Shown here: positions 10,994-24,500 of the stretch, piece after piece
Layout: each line of letters opens with the position of its first letter
Position numbering within the stretch: the first letter of the stretch is position 1
DNA from: Sipunculus nudus
Lineage: Eukaryota; Annelida; Sipuncula; Golfingiida; Sipunculidae
NCBI GenBank assembly: GCA_026874595.1
Contig: CM049307.1
Location: 43,594,362 to 43,658,361, forward strand
Reading direction: 5' to 3'
DNA length: 64,000 nucleotides
Position numbers and translations under genes: made by a program
The notes under the pieces: model-generated
What the model saw: only the letters and a program-made list of their open reading frames with translations
Database searches by the model: none
What the model was told of the DNA's origin: nothing

Positions 10994-12156
10994 TTAGTGA
11001 ATAGATATCATATATCAGAATAGGCCCCTTTTAATAAAACAGTATTACACCTTGAAAAAAACCTTTTCAGTACTATTTGTATTATTCTAACAATGTCAGG
11101 TTCTTCCAACTGATGGATGTACTAGTGATTATTAATTCTAATGGAAATAAATGTACAAACAGATAGAAATGATGTCCTTATATAGACCCAGATCCCAAAA
11201 TTGATTGACTGAACCTAACACAAATAATCATAATCCAAATATAATATTTTCATATTTTGCACATGGACAGATAGTGATCAGTAATGAAAGAGCATAGCAC
11301 CTCAAACAGTCAAGACTTTTTATCCAGATCAGTTGTTATCCCATATTCAGATTTCCGGAATCAACTATGTTATTAGGTAGTACCAAATATTCCATCAGAT
11401 GTCTGCACCTGGCAGTAATTGGCCACAATGTACCGTACTGTAACTGAAATACCAAAAGACAAGTTACCCACTGGTCACTGGCACAAACTTGTTGGGCACA
11501 TAGTCTGATTGTATGAGATATTGAAAAATATTTGAAGCCTGAGCTGGAGCTAAAAGGACTCTTACAATTCTTTCTGAATAAGCACAATTAAACTTGCATT
11601 ACGGATTTACAAGTTGGAAGAAACATACCTAAGCAGAAACAAGATAATGTGATATTTCAATGAAAACTATATAACCATCATTGTGAAATTTGAGTTTTTG
11701 AGTGAAATCTTATTAAAAATATTAAATCTTATTAAAAAAAACTAACCCCACAGAAAGCACTGCTACAATACTGAAGTCAGACTGTGTCCACCATACAAAG
11801 TATACCTTTGGCTACTTAAGCATCAGCCATAATGTGATCACATATCCCTTTTTATTTTCTGAATCTTGCCACATAGTGATGAATCCTGATAATCAAACAT
11901 GATATTGGATATGATATGACTATTATAGAGGTTGTATTGCTATTGGACTCAAAATATGGCAGGGCCTAATAATATTGAGTCTGAATAAATTGGGCTGCTT
12001 GACAGTAAACCCAGCAGACATGTCACACCTATATCATTATTGTACCACAGGGAGAAATGAGCCTGTAGTGTTATGGACTATAGTATAGAGTTTCATTAAT
12101 GAATTCATACTTAGAAATCCTGTGAACTGAATCCATGCAATTTTAAATAAGGGAAC
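10994..12156. other. Non-coding, nothing recognised
   Basis: AT-rich DNA without a convincing open frame, RNA gene or repeat boundary. Confidence 0.4.
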
Positions 12157-12745
12157 CATGGGTCTCATTGATCAGCTGTTATATATGATAAAAAAATATG
12201 ATTTGGAAATGAGGCACATGCGGGTTTGTGTGGCAATAAATATAAGCTGTATTATGAGTTGTTGGTGTTTAGCTTATGTATGATTTTCATAGTATCTTTG
12301 GAGACAGGGAAGAGGATTGATTTCATTTATTTTATTAACAAATGGAGTGCTACTGTCACACAGATTTTGACTTGGCCATATAACTTATAAAACAGCACAT
12401 ATAAACTAAGAGTTTAATTATTTATTAAACTTTAATATCAAATATTGTGCCAAATATAATTTTTATTAAAAACAATAAGAGAATCATATGATTTTTTAAA
12501 ATAAAATATAACTGAAATGATTATTTAAATAATATTAAAGAATATATTCATGAATGCATTCATGAATACATTCTGAAAGTATTTGGACTGGTATTCAAAT
12601 ACTTTCAAATCCACAAATTCACATTCTCATGCAAGAAATTTTATAATGATTCATATTTGTATTCAAATACATTTGCAAAGTATTCGCACCATGTCTGGTA
12701 TATATTCAGTTTTAGCCAAACAATAATGTTGAGAATCCAGAATAT
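12157..12745 (+). repeat. Dispersed repeat, intact copy of the element split at 20140-24500
   Basis: Begins aaccatgggtct, then tcagctgtta. It runs through aaatgaggcacatg, taagctgtattatgagttg, attcatgaatgcattcatga and ttcgcaccatgtctggtat, and ends near gagaatccagaatata. The same order of phrases is found at 20140-20577 plus 24333-24500. It gives the uninterrupted reference for that nested locus. Confidence 0.8.
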
Positions 12746-13967
12746 ACAAAATTCACAAATTTAAATAATGATCACAAGTACCTGGTTTTATGGCTTTTAT
12801 TTATATTAAAAAAATGTAATATATTCACTTTGGACTACTTTCACATCAATCTACACACTAGACACAGTAGGAATCTAGATTAATATTATCAACTGCATCT
12901 TTGTCTATCATTAAATTCCTTCATATGATCCCTAATGATTAGTAATGAATAATATGATTTATTTTTTTTATCATTAAAATTGAACTGAAAAATACCATAG
13001 GTGACTGCATGGTGTTCTTTGGAATATGTGACATTCTATCCATCCATACAAGATTCTTACATCATCAGTAACTGCAAGTTAATTTCCTGTTACTCATCAA
13101 CTAAAAAATTCCTTTTCTATTACTTTTTCTTTAATTTATTATTAAAAACCAATAAAAATTTATTAATTTATTGTTTATTGTTAAGTTGTTGGTCAAAACA
13201 ACTACTAGATGAGTTGGGTTGGACACCTGGATCAACTGTGGCTGACCATAAGCTGCCTGGCTGCCCCAGTGTATGCCTTGCCTCAAGCGTGCATAATTTG
13301 CTGAAAGGTCAACAAAGTCAACATACAGGTGACTGAAGAGGGGCTGGGGAGAGTTTAAATTTAAGGTTCTAATTTTATATTTATACTAATAACTTATAAA
13401 ATTTAAAAAAATCAGAACTAATTTTGGATATTCAATTGAATCTTGATTAAATAATGTTACATCCCTGACAAAAAATCTCTAGTTTCAGCAATCCTCTTGT
13501 TAAGGGAGTAAATATATTTCTTGATTTTCTACAAAGTGCATTATGTTTGGGCCCATAACTTAAAACAATAACGCAATACTGACATCATTTCTGGCATGTG
13601 CATAGCAAATGTATACAAAAATATTTATATTATATATGATCAAAGTCAGATCAGTGGTTTTGATATTAGGCAGTCTTGAAGTGTAACAATGGATTTTTAA
13701 TGGGGAAAATGAAGTTTTTCATTAATATCTCAAATGAATTAAGTCCTAGTGACCAAATTCTTGGCATGGTAGGGGATTTTGGAGACATCTAACTGTATGC
13801 CAAATTTTAGGAACTGAGAGCTGAAGCTGAGGAGCTGAGCTCTAGCAAACTGCATTACACTAGCTTGATGTAAACTATATGCAACTTGGTGCTTGAAAAC
13901 TTGAATAAAATCTACAGTTTTTGAACTGGTTTCAAATTTTTGGTATTAACAGATGAAATGCTAACAA
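12746..13967. other. AT-rich DNA with a family-1 type internal core
   Basis: From about 13340 to 13870 it carries the interior also seen at 5181-5790, including tttgggcccataac and gatattaggcagtcttgaag, but without the terminal hairpin. The rest is featureless. Confidence 0.5.
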
Positions 13968-14710
13968 AAGCATGCTGTGAAAATTAAATCCACAGCACTT
14001 ACAGGAAAAAATGTGACATGGTCAAAGTTTGGCAAGAAATTTAAAAGATTTTGATCTTATTTTGGGTATACAATTTGATTTTAATTAATTAAAGTTATAT
14101 TACTGGAAAAAAATGTCCTTAGCTTTAACATGTTTTGTGTTAAGTGATCTAATATCTTTCCTGATTTTTTACAAAATGCATTATGTTTGGGCCCATAACT
14201 TTTTTAAATCATACAATACAGACCTAATTTGTGGCATGTACATAGGAACTATATAGAGAAATAGTTGTGGTAAATATGAGGAAAAACAAATGAGTGGTTT
14301 TGATATTAGGCAGTCCTGAAGTGTGAAAATAGGTTTTTAATAAAAAATTGAGGTTTTTCCTTAATTTCTCAAAGGAACAAAGTCACAAAGACCGTGTTTT
14401 TGGCTTGGTAGGAGATCAGATAGACATCTTGCATTATGCCAAAGTTTGGATTCCTAGGTCTTACGGTTTCAAAACGTGCCACATCTAAGGACGGACGGAC
14501 TGGTGGACAGACAGACAATGGACAAAGGAAAGTGTTTTTGGCTTGGTAGGAGATCTTATAGACATCTTACATTATGCCAAATTTTGGATTCCTAGGTCTT
14601 ACGGTTTCAAAATGTGCCACATCTAAGGATGGACGGACGGGTGGACAGACAGACAATGGACAAAGGAACATGACTATAGCTCAGATGACTTATAGTCAGC
14701 TGAGCTAACA
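13968..14710 (+). mobile_element. Family-1 3' part with duplicated tail
   Basis: Interior as at 5181-5790. It ends at 14677-14706 with the hairpin agctcagatgacttatagtc, then agctgagct, then aa. A segment of about 133 bp (ttttggcttggtaggagatc through ggacaaaggaa) is repeated twice in tandem at about 14398 and 14535. Confidence 0.65.
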
Positions 14711-14754
14711 ACAGCTATTATAGCTATATTATTATTAAGAAGTCAAGGAGCTGT

Positions 14755-15283
14755 CATCATCATCATCATTGTAAACTGCCAGCGTTCACTACTGAAAAAT
14801 TATAGGCAATGCACATTTTGGTCTCAAAAGTGGAAAAAAAAAACAAAAGGAAAAGGAAGCAGAAAAGAAAAAAAAAAAGAAAAAAAAGATTTATATACAA
14901 AGTGAAAAATTTATTGCTAGAGCTCCTTGACCAGTACAGATTTGAACTTGTCAAGGGTGTGGGAGTCAACCACAGTGGGGCTGTCAGCTTGAGGGCGATC
15001 CACTCTGGTATTGTACCGTCATCATCATCATCATTGTAAATTGCCAGCGTTCACTACTGAAAAATTATAGGCAATGCACATTTTGGTCTCAAAAGTGGAA
15101 AAAAAACAAAAGGAAAAGGAAGAAGAAAAGAAAAAAAAAGAAAAAAAAATTTTTTTACAAAGTGAAAAATTTATTGCTAGAGCTCCGTGACCAGTACAGA
15201 TTTGAACTTGTCAAGGTTGTGGGAGACAACCACAGAGGGGCTGTCAGCCTGAGGGCAATCCACTCTGGTATTGTATGTTGGAA
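14755..15283. repeat. Tandem duplication, two units of about 262 bp
   Basis: catcatcatcatcattgtaaa starts both units, at about 14757 and 15020. They then share gccagcgttcactactg, a purine-rich stretch, agtgaaaaatttattgctag and ccactctggtattgta. The copies differ at few positions, so the duplication is fairly recent. Confidence 0.85.
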
Positions 15284-15483
15284 GTAGGAATTGCTATACT
15301 GGTAACAAGTTAGTCTGGCTCTGATGGGAAAGTATTTCTGTCGATGACCCCAGGTGTGGGAGTGAGATAAAGTTGGGTATGCCTCAGATTCTAGAGTGAC
15401 CAGGGCATGAACTAGTAACGATAGAACATATATACAGACGCTGAATGAAATGTTGTTGTGCTGCCAGTGAGGGCCACTGTTAT

Positions 15484-16324
15484 TGTATCAGCCAAAACAG
15501 AGTTTCCAGTGGCATATCTCACTCATATCTCGGCAGTAGTTAGACATATCTGCCTAAAATTTTGCAGGTTTATACATCTATGATAGCTTTCTGGATTTTG
15601 TGGCAGGTGGTGCCACCTACATTTATGTTTATGCTGCATATATCCAGGCTTATATCTCAGGACTGGTTTGCTGTATCCTCCTGAAATTTTGCTTGTGTAT
15701 AGATCTCACATAGCTCTTTATCATACACAAAACTGGAGGCGCCACCAGCAACCATTTTTGCACAGTGTCTGTCTGTTTGTCTGCCGTGGGCTGAAAATCA
15801 CTCATATCTCAGTAGTGGTTTGAATTATCTGCCTAAAATTTTGCATGTTTATACATCTTGGATAGCTTTTTCGATTTTGTGGCAGGTGGTGCCACCTACG
15901 TTTTTGTTTATGCTGCAGACATTCAGGCTTATATCTCAGGACTGGTTTGACATATCCCCCTGAAATTTAGCATGTGTATAGATCTCACATAGCTCTTAAT
16001 CATACACGAGATTGGTGGTGCCACTTGCCACCATTTTTGCACAGCCTCCTTCTGTTTGTCTGCTGTAGGATAAAATCACTCATATACAAGTAGTGGTTTG
16101 ACTTATCTGTCTAAAGTTTTGCATATGTATACAACTTGGACAGATTTCTGGAATTTGTGGTAGGTGGCGCAACCTACATACACATTTCGGCTGCAGACAT
16201 GCATGCTAATATGCAACACACCTCACTGTATTTCCCCTTGCCACTCAATCAATGCCTCACTTCACCCGTCCCACTCTGATTTTGGCGGATACACGTAGTC
16301 ACTTGTCGACTAACCTTATTCTAG
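15484..16324 (+). mobile_element. Family-2 non-autonomous element, copy 1
   Basis: The left end tgtatcagccaaaacagag and the right segment tctgattttggcggataca are inverted repeats of each other. After the right repeat comes a short hairpin (tagtc, loop, gacta) and then ctag at 16321-16324. Two to three tandem units of about 280 bp with GGTGGNGCCACC lie between. Ending in a hairpin plus CTRR is a Helitron/Helentron hallmark. The second copy, at 50499, is cleaner. No protein is encoded. Confidence 0.72.
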
Positions 16325-17420
16325 TTTTTCAAGCACTGACGCTACACTACTTGTGTTGTTTTATCGGTTACATGTAAAGTGTGCACAACGCCACTGTACC
16401 ATTTCAATCTGGTGTGCCAGGCCTGACTGACAGATGGCAGAGTGACTCTATTACACTCCATGCTATTCCACCTTGGGTCTCACAAAGGACTTGTAGCAAG
16501 TTCCCGTATATCTGGCATAGGTGTTATGATGTTATGCATCAGTATGCCTAGTGTGCGGCTAGCTTAAATGGTAATATCATTTATATGTTTATCCATTTTG
16601 GATCTGCCTGGATAGTGACACCTAAATATTTAATACTGTTATCGGGAGGTCTTTCAATTAAGGGTGGTGCCATGGAGATTATACAGATGCATTATTGGTG
16701 TAGTACTAGCAAGGCACTGCTGTATATGTCACAATGGGCTGTATCGCTTATTCTTTGGGTTTTGTGGCTCAGAATTCTGGGATATTATTTTTTTCAGTCA
16801 TCTGTGACAAGCCCCTGTGAGCGCGAAATTGACCAGTGCCCAGGCCACAAAAATTATTCCACTCCCCTGACGGCTGACCCCAGGAATGTGGCCCTTGACC
16901 AATCAGAGTTGCCATCACGTCATTCATGGCAGACAGGTGAACAGTTTACTTTGTAGGAGCCGGCTTATTTTTTTTTCAAAATGCCCCTCTGCCTCTTGTG
17001 TCACCAGTTTCCATGGAATGACTCAGGGGGACGGCTTCCATATGCTGGAAAAAAAAAATAAGGCCAGCCACCCTCTCCACTTATATTAACATTATAAATT
17101 ATAATATCATTAAAGTCCGATTTATTTTAACGCATATTATGTCCCAAAGTAGTTATATATCATGTAAAACTCATTTTCTTTGAGACTCTTATGTGTTATT
17201 AATGCTGAATGGCGTTGATGGCGTCTACCCGGCACTGCTGGATAGTACATTCCTCCATGGTACACTTTCAATGTCTATGGCTGCATTTGGTGTTTGTTAG
17301 ACAACAGTGATGTCACAAAGATTTACAGTTTGTGACATCACTGTGATCAGTGGAGATCACCTTCAATTGACTGATGTCATAAGTTTGACTGGCTTGTTTA
17401 TTATCAGTTCTCAGGCAAGG
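16325..17420. other. Non-coding intergenic DNA
   Basis: No recognised gene. The open frames near 16585-16956 and 16886-17089 lack domain similarity. Confidence 0.4.
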
Positions 17421-18060
17421 AATTAGCCCTAGCTCCCATGCTCTCTTACTACATTGTGTGAGAGCCCTAGAAGATGATTTGAGAAAACTGGAGACATTCC
17501 ACATGATAATTAAATTCTTATATTTCATCTGAAAATGTGTACATTCGTTATGAAATAAAGACATTCTTATCAAATGCGCATATAACATACCACTTAGACA
17601 GTGTTTGTCCACTTTAAATGTTGAAAGAATATATTGTCTTTAAACACGTTGATACGGGGTGAATGAAGTCTGCTCTGGGTTTTCCCCTAGCCACGGCTGG
17701 TCGGCAGCCACCTGTGTAACCAGTGGTAACAGGCCATTTTAGCTCAGCAAGCAGAGGTCCCGCAGTAATTTGTTTCAGATTCTGAGACAGTTTCAAGTGC
17801 TAGGGTTGCAAAGATTTAAAAACGAGTCTGATTTACATATAAAGACATAATATTTAGCTGAATTTCTTGGTCATTTGAAAAAAGTACTATATCTCCCTTA
17901 GATTACTTTTAAAAGTTTCCTTATCATAAACGCAATATCTGATTTTATACATTTTTTCCCCGACAAGGGCTTTATGTTCTCCAGTTTACTCTGAAGCTTT
18001 TTATGCGGCGGTATCCAGGATCATGGATATCGCTGCATATAATGCATTTAGCAAGCAATA
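17421..18060. repeat. About 640-bp duplicated segment, partner at 30995-31620
   Basis: Shares with 30995-31620, in the same order and orientation: attagccctagctcc, gaagatgatttgagaaaact, cataacataccacttagaca, tctgctctgggttt, and the region around gttctccagt and ccaggatc. It is diverged by substitutions and short gaps, and no terminal repeats were found. The partner lies in CCDC137 intron 1. Confidence 0.8.
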
Positions 18061-18450
18061 AGTCGTAAACGCTTTAACTTGTTTTGTCATATTTTGGATT
18101 ATTTGTCTCATACAAAATCAAATCAAGGCAAGGCATTACTTTTTATGAAGGTAGTTGGCGGAATAGCTCCTGCAACTCTTGGACAAGGTAAGTTTACACT
18201 GCTTTACGTGTATGAAAAATTATCCCGGAAAAACATGTGGCCATGGCCACAGGTACTGGAACGGACTTGTTGCGGAACCACAACTGTGTTGTTGACGGAG
18301 AGGAGCAGACTGGATCGGAATCACACGTCTTGGGACGAGACAAGGAACAGACTATAGAGCAATACTAATAGAGATTGTTTCAAATTTTTACTATTGATTT
18401 GTTTTCATCACATTTATATTCTTTAATGCTTCCATTTTAAATTCTGGGAG
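18061..18450. other. Non-coding, nothing recognised
   Basis: An open frame at 18079-18357 shows no recognisable family and no splice context. Confidence 0.35.
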
Positions 18451-19200
18451 CCACTATAGAACGTGGGCTTCACCTCTTTTGAGGAAATATAAATAAAACT
18501 ACGCTCCCGAGGCAGCGGAAATCTTGCGCTTCTAAAGAAGCAACTGATTTTCACGCTGCCAGCTCTGACCGTTTATGATATATTTAGACACCAGATGGCG
18601 GTTGGTTGTCCACTGATATAAACGTGCGTACGATGTGACAAGCAGCCAATCAGATGCCAATAAACAAACACTCAACAGGCATCCTGGCTCCGCCCATTGC
18701 CGCGCTTCAAGCGCCGTTTGATGAGTTTCCGGTCGAATTTAAATTGCTCCCTGTGCATTCTCGCATCATCGACCAATTCGATTATGACATTATGACTGTG
18801 TTAGCGTAGCCATGTATCTGTTGTCTGCAGAACTGAAACCAGCCAGCGAGGTGTGCATGCAGCCTTTGTTGTTACGTTTCGTTTGAATTACAGCTCACCG
18901 GCCGAGCATCCTATGTGCCCAAGGCCCAAAGCAAACCACGTCAGGGGCAATTCTCTCTGAGCCTGTGGCCTGTTTAGACGGTTACGCTGGGGGATGAGCT
19001 GTCACTCAAAAAGAAATTAATATGATTGGCTCCGTGTATTCCTCGCTTGGCTTTGTCTTCCAGCACAAAGTTTCATCTGATTGGACAAAAATACAGTGCT
19101 TCCCTCTGGTGTTGCAAAGCAGGATACGAGGTCATAACAAACAGCGCCTTACGATATAGGAAGTAGCCCTATAGGTAAAGCGCTGTGTAAAGAGCGTAAA
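18450..19200 (+). repeat. Dispersed repeat, inverted partner at 60280-60760
   Basis: Read in reverse, 60280-60760 shares cacagcgc/cacagcac near ttacctata, acgaggtcataacaaacag, gcttccctctggtg, gagctgtcactc, and ctcccgaggcagc. The order is preserved with indels. The ends lack clear terminal repeats. Confidence 0.65.
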
Positions 19201-19982
19201 ATAAAACTATCTCCTCTCATTTCCTATTTTAACTCCTACTTTTCCCTGTAGATGTCCCTATACTCAACTCTTCTAACATAAACAACTACTAAGCATCAGA
19301 AGTCGCCTGAATCGGGAATCGATCCTACAATCTGTAGACTAGGAGTCCTACATGCTACTAAGTGAGCCGTGAAGACAAGATACCAGCAAGAGCAAGTTTT
19401 GTTCATTTATATCTGCGATTGAAGCGCCATCTATCGCGAAAATGAGAAACCATTTACTATTTTAACAGGAAAATTAAGCTTTAGGTGGGGGCTCTGCCCC
19501 CACACCCCTATCAGACGGGGAACCCAGGTTGCCCGGACCCCTCCACTTCTAATATAATAAACTCCAGTTATGAGCAAAATAAAAATACGGGAATTCTCAG
19601 GAAAATAATATGTATCGGCCTTTTTCAGGAAACAATTTATTATGCGACACCCGTTGTGCATAAGGTACCGGCGATAGCCAAATTCTGTTCAAAAATAAGT
19701 TAAATTCCCATGTAAACATTGAAAACTCACATTTGACAGCTGTCAAGGGAATGCTCACTGCAGTGTTTACAGTCGGTCAGTTCTGGCACAAAGGTCAAGG
19801 ATGCTAATGGAAATGGCAAAATATAAAACGCTTAGTCTGTGTGTCAACGCCGCCTGCTGGAGCAAAATCTGTAACCGCTAGTATTTCATGACGGTTTCTC
19901 CTTCTATCACTCTCTCTCTCTCTCTTCAATTTCGTATCTCTCTCTCCAGTGGCGGATGCAAAGGGGCGCTAATACTCGGTGA

Positions 19983-20022
<40 letters not shown>

Positions 20023-20137
20023 TATATATATATATCCGCCTGCGCCACTGCTTTCTGTAGCCTTTTTGGTAGGCCTGATCTGTACAGAACGCTTATGTGG
20101 CTTTAGATCTTACTCTAACAGTAACTTGCAAATACTT
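19200..20137. other. Non-coding with tRNA-like fragment and TA microsatellite
   Basis: Contains the tRNA-like stretch listed at 19295-19378, a TCTC run near 19910-19925, and a TA run at about 19983-20034. No gene seen. Confidence 0.5.
19295..19378 (-). repeat. tRNA-like (SINE head or tRNA relic)
   Basis: On the minus strand, ggctcacttagtagc resembles a pol III A box and ggatcgattccc resembles a B box, at tRNA spacing. Between them lies a loop-like ctcctag with CCT in the anticodon position. Acceptor pairing is poor, so it is not a functional tRNA gene. A SINE head or relic is likely. Confidence 0.45.
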
Positions 20138-20139
20138 AA

Positions 20140-20577
20140 CAAGGGACCCATGGGTCACGGTGCTCAGCTGTTAAATATGATAAAAAAATATGATTTTGAA
20201 ATGAGGCACATGCTGGTTTTGTGTGGAAATAAATATAAGCTGTATTATGAGTTGTTGGTGTTTAGCTTATGTATGATTTTGATAGTTTCTTTGGAGGCAA
20301 GGAAGAGATTGATTTCATTTATTTTATCAACAAATGGAGTGCTATTGTCATACAGATTATGACTTGGTCATATAACTGATAAGCAGCACATATAAGATAA
20401 GAATTTAACTAGTTATTAAAATTTAATAACAAATATTGTGGCAAATATAATTTTTATTGAAAATAATAAGAGAATCATATGATTTTTTTAAAAATAAAAT
20501 ATAACTGAAATGAATATTAAAATAATATTATATAATATATTCATAAATGCATTCATGAATACATTTTGAAAGTATTA
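20140..20577 (+). repeat. Left half of a dispersed repeat split by an insertion
   Basis: Matches 12157-12590 almost phrase for phrase, from gggacccatgggtcac through attcatgaatacattttgaa. The match stops at gaaagtatt and resumes at 24333. Confidence 0.85.
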
Positions 20578-20789
20578 GCACTCAGGGGTGTATCCAGGAT
20601 TTTTTCTGGGTGGGTCGTGCTCATAATATTTTGGACCTTTTCCAAGGGCATGCGCAAAATTTTAGCCAAAGTGGGGAGGGGGGAGTCACTTGTGAATGCG
20701 AGAAGTACCAGAAAGTGGGAAGCCCCTGCCAAGGTGAATGCGTTAAAAAAAATTGCATTATCTTTGGATAAGTTTAAGCTCAATGTTAA

Positions 20790-21176
20790 CCAGGGTTGCC
20801 AGCGGTCTGGGTAAAAATTATAAGTCAGGGAATTATTTGATATTTTTGGAAGTCAGGGAAAGGTCTAAGAATTTTTTTAATGGCTGTTCGAATTTTGTTA
20901 TCATGTTGAAAGAGTTTGGCATCTCTGATAAAAATATGGTAAGTTTGAAGGATGGACCGATTCTGTTCATGAGCAGTATAATATAAAGAATGCTGGATCT
21001 GATGTATGATTCTGATGTTCCATACACTTTTCCATTGAAGGTTTGGCTGTAAAATGATGTTTTTAAACCAAATTAAAAAGTTTTGTGATGATTTATACTT
21101 GAAAACTAGCTAAAGGTCAGGGAATAGTCAGCGAAAATTCAGGGAATTTAGTCAGAGTAAGCTGCTGGAAACCCTG
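20790..21176. mobile_element. piggyBac-like MITE flanked by TTAA
   Basis: TTAA at 20786-20789 and again at 21177-21180. The left end ccagggttgccagc and the right end gctggaaaccctg are inverted repeats with one mismatch. Length 387 bp with no coding frame. TTAA target duplication is the piggyBac hallmark (also Kolobok). It sits inside the larger insertion starting at 20583. Confidence 0.7.
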
Positions 21177-22493
21177 TTAATTAGTACACATCGATACATG
21201 TCTTATATATTACTTATTTTCTCATGAAAATGTTTCATGTAGCCCAATTGGCATTTTCTGTAAATGTTATCCATGCGGCCTCCCACGTAGGTTTAAAAGT
21301 CGAAAGGCGAAAGATTAATTAATAATTACATCTTTTGTTGCTCTTAGCTCAAATATTAACATTATAAACATGTAATATCAGTATACGCGTGGGTTTAAAC
21401 TTACATATCACTTCGATCGTATATGCACAACAATATTTAATTGGACTGATTTTCTTTTAGTAAAATAAGTTAGCAGGGACAACGGTTTGCCAACTACCCG
21501 CAGATTTTGTTGATGACAAATTAATGTGTTTTCATGTTATTCTTTGGAAGGATAATATCTTTTTTACATTTCATTTGAGGATAATTTAGCATTAAACAGA
21601 TAAAAATCATTAGCAAAATCATAAAGTTAAACGTTTCAATTGAAAATGGAGATTAATAGCTCTATATATATATATAGTGAATGATGATAAGTCCAGCTCA
21701 CTCAGAATTTATTCTGTGTTTAAGTGTTTGCAGGTTGTTCTATCATAAATATTGCCTTGAGCGGTTGCCTTTGGGTGGTGTTTCTGGGTACCTTTAGTTC
21801 TGATGTTTTCGTTAACCTACCAACTCATATTAACACTGATTTCCCGCTTTAAGACTGGCTTACACATTGACGATTTCACCGCGATGTGTCCAAGTAGGCT
21901 GTTCCGATGTATTCCCGATGACAAGCCGATGCAGCCCCGATATGTTCTAGAGTGACCCCAACACTAGACATTTTTGAAAATGTTAAAAAAAATCCAGATG
22001 TCACCCCGATATTCCCCGATGTGTCCAAGCTGGTGTTACTCCATGTCAAGTCGATGTCATAACGGGGGCGACATCAGCGATGACCAACTTGTATATAACT
22101 GCGTATAAGTAATATGCAATGTCTTGCAATAATCACGCTGCATGGGCTCGATTGAATATGAATAGGCCTATTGACATGGGAAAAGACTTGCAAGGACTGA
22201 GCTGGTTAGGCTATAGACTTTTCCTCGAACAGGAAGTGCGCCAAAAATTCAACTGATGTTCAACTGATTTGCCGCTCCAGTTTCTAGTGTTTTTTTGGTG
22301 GCAAATGAGGACTATGTTGCTAATTTGTTTTCTTGCTTAGATTTCTTAAAAAGAAATCTTAAAGGTATTGAAAAAAGACTACTTTTGTGTAGATTACATG
22401 CGCACCATACATTGAATGGAATCGAATTTTGTGTTTGTCCTCATAAGCATGCACATTTCCACGCATATTGTATCGAAACCGATAATAAACAAC

Positions 22494-23220
22494 TGCCCCA
22501 TGGGCCATCACGCTCAGCTGAATTCGACAAACAGGCGATGCATGTATTAATTATTATTATATTAATGTAATCAGGCGTTTTACCCATAGGCCTTAGAAAT
22601 ATGATACAGTGACCTTATTTAGGGTTTCCAAGATTTAACCAAGAACTCCCCAGATGCCAAGTTCTGTGTAGATTGCTACGATTTGCACACATCAAGCTTA
22701 TAGGGTGTTCTATGCTCGCAGAGTATGGGTCATGGTGACCTTATTTAGGGTTTCTAAGAAGATTTTACGGGGCTCTCCCTGGATCTTAATTAAAATAGAA
22801 GTTTCTAGGTCCAACTGCTAACATTTGTACCGAAATGCTCAAATCATGTCTTTTGCCTATCTCACAGAATATAGGTGATCGTTTCCCCGTATAGCTCCAC
22901 AGTGACCTAATTTCATGTTTCCACGGACATTTACCAACGACCTCCGTTAATATTACAATAGAAGATTCTAGGCCCAACGGATACAATCGGTGCCCTGTCT
23001 GGGTGTTCTAAATAATGCATGTCTTCGGCCTGTAGGTCGCAGAATATAGATCACCATGACCTTATTTCATGTTTCAAGCATTTGCAGAAATTCCCTGTGT
23101 AGCGTTTGAAGATTCTAAACCTAAGGGATACGGTTTCTGTTCATATGACATTCAGGGCCGTGAAATCATATTTTCGTCCCAAAGATCGCAGAATATTAAA
23201 CCAGGTAAAAAACTTACCCC
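22494..23220 (+). repeat. Degenerate family-1 type repeat units
   Basis: Starts ccccatgggccatcacg, then ctcagctgaa. It is followed by several diverged units with cagtgaccttatttagggtt and agaagattctaggtcc-like phrases. No hairpin end is visible. Confidence 0.5.
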
Positions 23221-24332
23221 CTCTGAGATTGTGTAAATAAGTCTAACATTTTGTATTTTTTATATTCTATTTTCTCAATCAATACATATATACAGGCTGT
23301 ACACAGGCGCAAAAACTGGGTAAGCTACGTGTGACCAATATAGTTTGCCCAGGCTGTTCTCATGCTGTCCTGTATTGTGTTCAACAGTTGTGCATGAAAA
23401 GTGGCTAAAACGTTGGATCAAGAAGGCAAAGGCAAGCTAACATAGGTCACAGGTCCAATGTTGTTGTTCAAAATGCAAAGCTTCAGTTTCTCCTTTTTTT
23501 CCTATGCATAGAGTTAGAACTACTTTGGGGGTGAGAATCATCGACGATGGGTCTGGTCCGGATCCGGGGGAAGGGGGGGGGGGGAGGGTAATGTGTTTAT
23601 TCGATCAGATTATTAAGATTATTTAAAATCAGTGATGTTTGAGTATAGAAAGGATATATTTTATTCAGTTTCTGTAGATATGTTGACGTTCTGAAAGTGA
23701 CTTAAGTTAGATAAACCACGGCGAAATTCATCACCACACACTGACGTTACCTGAACTAATCACAGAGCCGGTAATGTTTTACCATCAGGACTGTCGTGCC
23801 CCATGCATAACACGACATGACCTATGCGTGAGCAGCAACTTCCAATGAGGCTTTTGTTTGTCCAGCATAGCTACTAGAGGGTGTCATCCTATACTATTAC
23901 TTAATTGTAACAGGTTTAACTAGGGCCTGCGCCTTACAAATACATCTGGATGAGCTTATTTAGCAAAAGGTTTAGGCACGCCCTGGCAATTTAAGAAAAT
24001 GGGTGCCCCTAAACATTTTTTAACCGATTTTAGGGTGGGGGGCTGTTGCGGCCCCCTCTTTACACGCCCCTGTTTTCACAATGAGTGCCACCAGCCTGAA
24101 GTGGATATGGCCCAGTTTCAGAATTGCTGGACTTGGGATAGATTTACGTCATGCAATATGCAAGGTCTTTGGACTCATTGCTGGTACCTGATCAATGCTT
24201 TTTTTTTCATTTATTTCATTGTGAAAAGGCCCTTGAAAAAATGTCTGTGGAAAAAATGTGGACCTTTTGAAAATTTGGGGGGGGGGGGTCGTACGACCCT
24301 CACGACCCCCCCTTGCATACACCCATGGCACT

Positions 24333-24500
24333 GGTATTCAAATACTTTCATTTTTACCTGAATTCCCATTCTGATGCAAGAAATTTTATAATGGAGTACA
24401 TATTCATATTCGTATTCAAATACATTTGCAAACTATTCGCACCATGTCTGGTATTTATTCAGTTTTAGCCAAACAATGATGTTGAGAATCCAGAATATAA
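24333..24500 (+). repeat. Right half of the split dispersed repeat
   Basis: Resumes the 12157-type sequence with actggtattcaaatacttt and runs to gttgagaatccagaatata. It is followed immediately by another gacccatgggtcac start. Confidence 0.85.

Larger units (their letters stand above)
20583..24327. mobile_element. 3.7-kb insertion with inverted ends and 5-bp target duplication
   Basis: Begins caggggtgtatccagg and ends with the near-inverse ccttgcatacacccatg. Further inside, gggtcgtg and a gacctttt-type motif also recur inverted, so the terminal repeats run for tens of bases. GCACT lies on both sides (20578-20582 and 24328-24332). The repeat at 12157 shows the uninterrupted order. The interior is itself composite: a TTAA-flanked element at 20790, AT-rich DNA, a family-1 type start near 22494 and degenerate units to about 23200. 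No transposase is recognised. The superfamily is open. Confidence 0.65.

Noticed and set aside
18079-18357. 92-residue open frame
   Set aside because: No recognisable domain, no codon bias and no splice context in a repeat-rich interval.
19295-19378. Functional tRNA-Arg gene
   Set aside because: A/B boxes are present but the stems pair poorly; listed only as a tRNA-like relic.
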